Assembly (NCBI RefSeq): GCF_901538265.1
Contig: NZ_LR593886.1
Coordinates: 1,674,001 to 1,738,000, forward strand
DNA length: 64,000 nt
Direction of reading: 5' to 3'
Source: Gemmata massiliana
GTDB taxonomy: Bacteria; Planctomycetota; Planctomycetia; Gemmatales; Gemmataceae
A program made the position numbers and the translations under genes. The first letter of the stretch is position 1. Every line of letters starts with the position of its first letter. The notes below the pieces were generated by a model, which searched no databases, was not told where the DNA came from, and saw only the letters and a program-made list of their open reading frames with translations. This document shows, piece by piece, positions 59,797 to 64,000 of this stretch.

Positions 59797-60882
59797 TCAT
59801 TTTGCTCCATTTTTCACTTCCTCCAGAGGACCGATCGCTGTGATTGAACCATTCAACTGGCCGTACAGTCGGCTCATTATGGCTTCTAACTTCTCAGAAG
59901 GTTTAGCAATTTGGAGGCCGCCATTCACCCTTCCCTGTCGATTTCCTACTCGTTTGGCTTCTTCTCTGTTGATCACGAATCCGTGGGAGGGGTAGTGCTT
60001 CACCAAGTCCTGGGCTATCTGCCGAGCAGATTGTTCGCTGTACTTCGGCTGAAGTAAACGGGTTGCGTATTGTTCAGCAATCGCCAAAACCCGCGACATT
60101 CGGCTATACCTCACGGCGTCAATTTTTTCAAACAGCGGACCGTGCAGCTTGGCAACCAAATCGAAAGCGAATGGCATCAGCACGTTAAGTTTTTTTCCAG
60201 TCTTGTTTTGCAAATATGCCAGTGCCCCGACAGCTGCCTCCATAGTGGTCGCTTCCAAAGCCTCTACAGCGCCCACTTCATCAAGTGCCGAAGTCCACTC
60301 CTCTTCTTTGTCCATGTCGGGAATCTGTGCATCGAGTGGCCCCAACTGTCCATCTTCCCCCAAGAAAATCGATTCCGCGCCTAAGGCGAACAACGTCGCC
60401 GCGCTTTTAGCCCACCGAGGAACAACCGCCGTGAAATTACCGCATCGCCGACGTAAAAGCATCGCCAAAGAATAAGCGACGTCAGGACTACCTCCAGGTG
60501 ACTCCAACAGAACTGCGACACCCGTCTTAGGCAGGGCCGTCTTTAGTTGAACGAACCGATCCAACAGAAACGGGTGAAATTCACCAACCTGCGGAATGGA
60601 ATCGCCTTGCACAAAAAGGATTACAGGCTTGCCCAACTCCGCTTCAAGGTCGCGTACTGTCTGGACAAAATTTTCTGGGAGTTCTGCCTTGGGGCCGGGA
60701 AACACCCCCGCTGTAAATTTCTGCGGTGTGGACTTTGGGGGCGCTGGAAGTGGCCTGTTTGATGGCACCTTGCCATTGGTCCGCGACTTCGGAGTGGCTG
60801 ATTTACCCTTGGGCTTAACTGTTCGCGTAGCACCCAACACCACCTCAGCGGATCCGTTTGCTTTACCATCTGGTAGTGACAT
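59797..60882 (-). CDS. SDH_sah/ClpP-like serine protease
   Basis: A 361-residue protein. The first 70 residues are disordered and Lys/Pro-rich. A ClpP/crotonase-type core follows: VAVLLESPGGSPDVAYSLAM (oxyanion-hole glycines), then PRWAKSAATLFALGAESIFL with the likely nucleophile Ser in KSAATLFALGA, and GEDGQLGPLDAQIPD. This is the SDH_sah (SppA-like, serine dehydrogenase proteinase) pattern. The C-terminal helices contain YSEQSARQIAQDLVKHYPSH. Its role in the element is unknown; it is separated from the phage genes and on the opposite strand. Confidence 0.72.
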   Translation of the reverse strand: MSLPDGKANGSAEVVLGATRTVKPKGKSATPKSRTNGKVPSNRPLPAPPKSTPQKFTAGVFPGPKAELPENFVQTVRDLEAELGKPVILFVQGDSIPQVGEFHPFLLDRFVQLKTALPKTGVAVLLESPGGSPDVAYSLAMLLRRRCGNFTAVVPRWAKSAATLFALGAESIFLGEDGQLGPLDAQIPDMDKEEEWTSALDEVGAVEALEATTMEAAVGALAYLQNKTGKKLNVLMPFAFDLVAKLHGPLFEKIDAVRYSRMSRVLAIAEQYATRLLQPKYSEQSARQIAQDLVKHYPSHGFVINREEAKRVGNRQGRVNGGLQIAKPSEKLEAIMSRLYGQLNGSITAIGPLEEVKNGAK

Positions 60883-61393
60883 AACAATGACTCACGGAAA
60901 TACGCTAATCACCGAACTTCTTGCGCGCTGCTTGAAATTGGGATTGCAGTGTACCCACGCCATTGGCGTCGCTCCAATATAAAACCGACATCATCTCCGT
61001 AGAATTAGACATCCCCGCAGCGCCGAGGGTTCGATTTTATTTACCCGGCACACGTAAACACTAGGTCGAGGAGCCAAGAAGAGGCCGCTTAATTCAGCAA
61101 CCCTCCCCAACTCTTTTCTCGTGCCCCCACGTCTCATTCTGACTGGTATGTGAAACCGGGGGTTCAATTCTCACGTTTGGCCACTTCACTGCCGATGGCA
61201 GTTGTCTCACTTTGATTAAATCAAACTCCACCACATCGCACCAGCGCGCGTACAAGGCCCGATCGCCCTTCACAGGCTCCCGGGTGCCCGAAGGGGCGTT
61301 CGCGCAACAGACGCGCAGGGAGAGCGCGGGAAGGGCAATTGTCACGGCGCCGTGACAAGCGGGTAGCGCGACGAGAACTCTTGCCGCAAGGGG
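60883..61393. other. Intergenic region
   Basis: About 510 bases between the SDH_sah-type gene and a small plus-strand frame. It contains a 20-base perfect palindrome near its right end and no convincing gene. Confidence 0.4.
61339..61358. promoter_or_regulatory. 20-base perfect palindrome, possible operator
   Basis: TTGTCACGGCGCCGTGACAA reads the same on both strands. It is the kind of site bound by dimeric regulators such as the XRE protein at 62761-62988. It lies just upstream of the small frame at 61394. Confidence 0.4.
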
Positions 61394-61606
61394 TTGAATA
61401 TCGACGAGGCGGTTGAGATCGCAAAGCGAATCGGCGTTTACGAGAAGCTCGAAGCGAAGGCGCGACAGGTGGCCGCAGGGTCGAGGGGCAAGGAAGGCGG
61501 AAGGGGGAAGAAGAAAAACCCTTCCGCTGATTCAGCGGAAGGGTTTTTCTTCGAGGTTGGCGAGTCGAGTGAGGTCGTTGATTCACGCCTGGGGCAAATA
61601 GGGTAG
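61394..61606 (+). CDS. Possible small or fragmentary helical protein
   Basis: A 70-residue frame with a TTG start reading NIDEAVEIAKRIGVYEKLEA, KARQVAAGSRGKEGGRGKKK, which resembles part of phage or plasmid DNA-binding proteins. Its second half crosses a strong terminator hairpin (61510-61552), so the real gene, if any, has been cut short. Low confidence. Confidence 0.3.
   Translation: MNIDEAVEIAKRIGVYEKLEAKARQVAAGSRGKEGGRGKKKNPSADSAEGFFFEVGESSEVVDSRLGQIG
61510..61552. terminator. Bidirectional terminator hairpin
   Basis: Arms 61510-61530 and 61532-61552 are perfect complements over 21 bases, with AAAAACCC on one side and GGGTTTTTC on the other, so it works in both directions. It stands 31 bases after the stop of the minus-strand ParB-like gene. 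Confidence 0.8.
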
Positions 61607-62764
61607 CTCTCGGACGTGCAATCGTTCTGGAACTCTGAGAATAGCATGTACACACGATGCGATTGTTTCGACAACCTCATCTTTGACATCCGAATCGACC
61701 ATGAATGAGGACATGTTTAGCGTCGAATAGGCGACTCCGATGAGGCGGTCATAGAATTCGGCCAGCGCTGGGTGCCCCGGTGGTTTCGGCTTTGGTCCTT
61801 CTTCTACGATCTCAACCGCACGCCCCTGGCTCATGGCGGCGATCGGTGTTGCGCATGGTAAGGTTCGACTTCGACGCCAAATCATGTTCGAGATTGCAAA
61901 TCCCAGGCCGGCCAGCACGTCTCGAACATTGTCTACGATAACGGGTGCGTGCGAAGTAAAGGTGCTGTACTCGAACTCTCCTTCGCCATCGGTCCCGCAA
62001 GGGGTCGCGACAATGAAGTGAAAGAAGCCCCATTCGTTCGAGTAAGGCACTAGCTCTACAATCTTACCTCCGCCCCATTCATTCCCTTGCCACGCACACC
62101 GCTCGTTCAGGTCGGGCATAATGAACCGGACGATCTCCTCCCAGTCCCGTTCGGTTTGTACGTGCGTTGCGGCCACTTTGCTGTCGTGGGCAACGGACTG
62201 TGACTCGCAAGCCTCCGGAGCAGAGTGGGAGGGGTTCGTTGACACTGGTGGATTAGCGGCGACCTTGACCAGTGCCTTTTTCGCGACGTTCTTTTTCGCC
62301 ACAACCGCGGGCCGACAGCGGCCATCTCGTCCCTTCCGCGTGGTGCCGGCCAACTGGGGAATTTCCCCAGTTGCTTGAACCGTCCGGCGTACCGCTGCGA
62401 CGGTCTTGTGGTCGACCTTCACTTCGGCGGCAATGGACCGGTCCGACTGGCTTGGTTGAGACCTCAGCTTGTACGCAATCACGGCACGCTTTTGGTCTCG
62501 TGTGAGGTGACGCCGATCCAAGTTTAGTGCATCAGAGTGAACGGCCGCTTCCTCCGCAGTGCCGACGAACGTCTTTGTCTTTGGCTCAATCCCCAATTCC
62601 TTGCACGCCCGGTAACGATTGCGACCGTCGAGGATCTTGCCCTCAAATAACTCGATCTCGACCTTCTGCCCGTTCGCTCGGATGCTTGCTTTGAACTCCT
62701 GGTAATCCTCGCCGTTGAGGAGCGGGTATCGCTCTGCCAGTGGGTGTGGCAACAGATCTTTCAT
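61583..62764 (-). CDS. ParB-like nuclease-domain protein
   Basis: A 393-residue protein. The N-terminal third is a ParB/Srx-like domain: YQEFKASIRANGQKVEIELF, EGKILDGRNRYRACKELG (catalytic DGRNR), then a helix-turn-helix region (LNLDRRHLTRDQKRAVIAYK, SDRSIAAEVKVDHKTVAAVR). The remainder is a basic linker (AVVAKKNVAKKALVKVAA) and an unrecognised C-terminal domain. Such free-standing proteins are frequent in phages and plasmids. Four bases overlap with the XRE gene upstream; the pair is probably one operon. Confidence 0.8.
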   Translation of the reverse strand: MKDLLPHPLAERYPLLNGEDYQEFKASIRANGQKVEIELFEGKILDGRNRYRACKELGIEPKTKTFVGTAEEAAVHSDALNLDRRHLTRDQKRAVIAYKLRSQPSQSDRSIAAEVKVDHKTVAAVRRTVQATGEIPQLAGTTRKGRDGRCRPAVVAKKNVAKKALVKVAANPPVSTNPSHSAPEACESQSVAHDSKVAATHVQTERDWEEIVRFIMPDLNERCAWQGNEWGGGKIVELVPYSNEWGFFHFIVATPCGTDGEGEFEYSTFTSHAPVIVDNVRDVLAGLGFAISNMIWRRSRTLPCATPIAAMSQGRAVEIVEEGPKPKPPGHPALAEFYDRLIGVAYSTLNMSSFMVDSDVKDEVVETIASCVHAILRVPERLHVRELPYLPQA

Positions 62765-62988
62765 TTCGCCACCTCTACTTCATTCACCGGTTGTGGATCT
62801 GCGAGCAGCACGTCAGCACTGACACCGAACGCATCGGCGAGCTTCTTCAGTGCGTCGAGGCGCGGTTCTCGGCTCCCGCCTTCCCAGTTCTGGTAGCTCC
62901 GGTACGCGATCCCGGCGACACGAGCGGCAGCCGACTGCGACCAGCCCCTTTGGGCGCGCAGTCGCTTAAGGTTCTTTCCGAACGTCAT
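62761..62988 (-). CDS. XRE-type regulator
   Basis: A 75-residue helix-turn-helix protein: GKNLKRLRAQRGWSQSAAAR then VAGIAYRSYQNWEGGSREPR and LDALKKLADAFGVSADVLLA. GGGGGA precedes the ATG at 62988; a GTG 12 bases earlier is possible. It overlaps the ParB-like gene by four bases (ATGA). As a likely repressor of the operon or of divergent genes it could bind the palindrome at 61339, but that is only a guess. Confidence 0.75.
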   Translation of the reverse strand: MTFGKNLKRLRAQRGWSQSAAARVAGIAYRSYQNWEGGSREPRLDALKKLADAFGVSADVLLADPQPVNEVEVAK

Positions 62989-63088
62989 GATGTCCCCCAC
63001 TTGGGTATGTGAACTGGCGTGAAGTGTACGCCAGTCTGGTGTGGGGCCGCAAGGTGGCTAGATGTGGGGCGCCGTCCCTCGGAGGTGT

Positions 63089-63304
63089 TTACTTCGGGCT
63101 TTCTGCCTTCCAAAACCCGCGATCGGAGAGAAACGCACGGAGGGCCGCTTCAACGGTGCTCCTCACGGAAGCCGGGTGTTCGGCGGTTTCGTTGTACTTC
63201 GCGATGTAGTCATCCATCGACTTGCGGATATCCGCGTCGATGTAGCACCCCAACGCGACCCCTGTGCGGTTCGCTTTTTTGCGCCCTGTCGATTTCTTCG
63301 GCAT
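63089..63304 (-). CDS. Small ribbon-helix-helix protein
   Basis: A 71-residue protein: basic start (MPKKSTGRKKANRTGVALGC), then YIDADIRKSMDDYIAKYNET and RSTVEAALRAFLSDRGFWKA. The strand followed by two helices fits CopG/Arc-type DNA-binding proteins, often antitoxins or copy-control factors. No toxin gene is next to it. The ATG at 63304 is preferred to an earlier one at 63331. Confidence 0.6.
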   Translation of the reverse strand: MPKKSTGRKKANRTGVALGCYIDADIRKSMDDYIAKYNETAEHPASVRSTVEAALRAFLSDRGFWKAESPK

Positions 63305-63576
63305 GACGGAAATCATAACACCCTCCAACACACCGTGTCCACTTCCGGAGTGTACACAATCCCTTTCGCTGTCTCAACATCGATATTACTTCCTAAAAGT
63401 GTTGTTGAGTGTCTTGACACACAATAACGCAAGATCTACCATTCCCTCCACCGGTATCGATCATTCCGAACGTGCGGTTGAAGGCTGCCCCAAAGGACTC
63501 CCGCGCGTCATGAAATCCACCACGCGAACCGCGGTTCGCCCCGCTACCGGTGCGCACTTATCCGGAGGCTGAGACG

Positions 63577-63789
63577 ATGAACCCCGAACTGATCGAAGTC
63601 GAAGTGTGGGTGATGGTCGATGAGAACGGTGATTACGAGGTGTCGAAGGACGTGGACGATCTCCAGCCCGAATCGGGCCTCGCGTCCCGGATGGTGAAGG
63701 TAACGATCAAGGTGCCGACGCCGAAGGCCGTTGAACTGGTAGCGACCGTAGCGGCCGAACCCGACGCGGGCGAACTGAAGGTCGCGTAG
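63577..63789 (+). CDS. Small hypothetical protein
   Basis: A 70-residue protein with CCGGAGG upstream of its ATG. ELIEVEVWVMVDENGDYEVS and LASRMVKVTIKVPTPKAVEL form a beta-rich body with D-E-N-G-D; the tail is Ala/Val-rich. It is the first gene of a new plus-strand run that continues at 63902. Unknown family. Confidence 0.6.
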   Translation: MNPELIEVEVWVMVDENGDYEVSKDVDDLQPESGLASRMVKVTIKVPTPKAVELVATVAAEPDAGELKVA

Positions 63790-63901
63790 TTCACCCGGGC
63801 CGGAACCCCGGCCCATCCCCTGCACAACCTGAAGCACAACCGGCGACTCAGTGCGAGCCGCCCCGTCGAAAGTACGTCCACAACCAACACGAGGAACCCC
63901 A

Positions 63902-64000
63902 ATGACCGCCACAACGATCGCGCCCGCGAAGGGCAACATGAAGACCCGGCCGACAGTCCAGGACCGCACTGGCGAGGAGAAGAGAGCGAAGCTCCTCGAC
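63902..64000 (+). CDS. Start of a gene cut by the window edge
   Basis: An ATG with GAGG upstream opens a frame (MTATTIAPAKGNMKTRPTVQ, then DRTGEEKRAKLLD) that runs past position 64000. Only 33 residues are visible: a disordered start then charged helix, without enough to name it. Confidence 0.55.
   Translation, partial: MTATTIAPAKGNMKTRPTVQDRTGEEKRAKLLD

Larger units (their letters stand above)
49668..64000. mobile_element. Element B: second tRNA-His-associated element, right end outside window
   Basis: A GC-rich region that begins at the att copy with an inward-pointing integrase and continues with excisionase-like, replication and phage-morphogenesis genes and regulators. The layout mirrors element A, so I infer tandem integration at the same tRNA. 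No third copy of the 44-base repeat is seen before 64000, so the end lies further right or the boundary has decayed. Phage origin is supported by the prohead protease, tail chaperone and tape-measure-like genes. Confidence 0.7.

Overview
The window looks like the chromosome of a Gemmata-type planctomycete. The non-mobile part (about 1-21.5 kb) is GC-rich and carries lineage hallmarks: a planctomycete-cytochrome/DUF1549/DUF1553 protein next to a DUF1501 protein, a very large haem-binding dehydrogenase, a DUF1559 pseudopilin, a TPR membrane protein and a seven-haem cytochrome fused to TPRs. It also holds the 3' part of an IS4-like transposase, an XRE regulator, a TIGR00300 (LOR/SDH-type) enzyme, a Thg1-like 3'-5' polymerase and a tRNA-His(GTG) gene.

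Element A (about 21.5-49.67 kb) is an integrated mobile element in the 3' end of tRNA-His. A 44-bp exact direct repeat of the tRNA 3' half (21515-21558 and 49624-49667) marks its ends, giving a 28,109-bp unit, and a tyrosine recombinase gene starts just inside the left end. The element is less GC-rich and is made mostly of genes I cannot name: a NUMOD4/HNH nuclease, zinc-ribbon membrane proteins, secreted proteins, an LRR protein, members of Gemmata-expanded families (TIGR02996-like and an EEWL-type family) and a second integrase with an XRE regulator. Its right third (42.5-48.7 kb) is a same-strand cluster with the layout of a virion or tail-like structural module and an intrinsic terminator at its end. 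The most unusual feature is a 17-bp motif, CAGAAGTAGGGAAGAAA, present in about 16 copies on both strands, mostly between genes or at gene ends. I see it only inside this element.

Element B (about 49.67 kb to past the window end) begins right after the att copy with a third integrase, so two elements appear to sit in tandem at one tRNA gene. It is GC-rich and phage-derived: DUF1580 and excisionase-like proteins, a replication gene broken by a 58-bp tandem duplication, a DnaB helicase, a helix-turn-helix/prohead-protease fusion, a coiled-coil protein, a small beta-rich protein, tail-assembly-chaperone-like proteins on both sides of a short tape-measure-like protein, an SDH_sah-type protease, and ParB-like, XRE and ribbon-helix-helix regulators. 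No terminase, portal, major capsid or lysis gene is recognisable within the window in either element.

All names rest on reading protein motifs by eye; no database search was possible. Start codons were picked by ribosome-binding sites and signal peptides where these helped.
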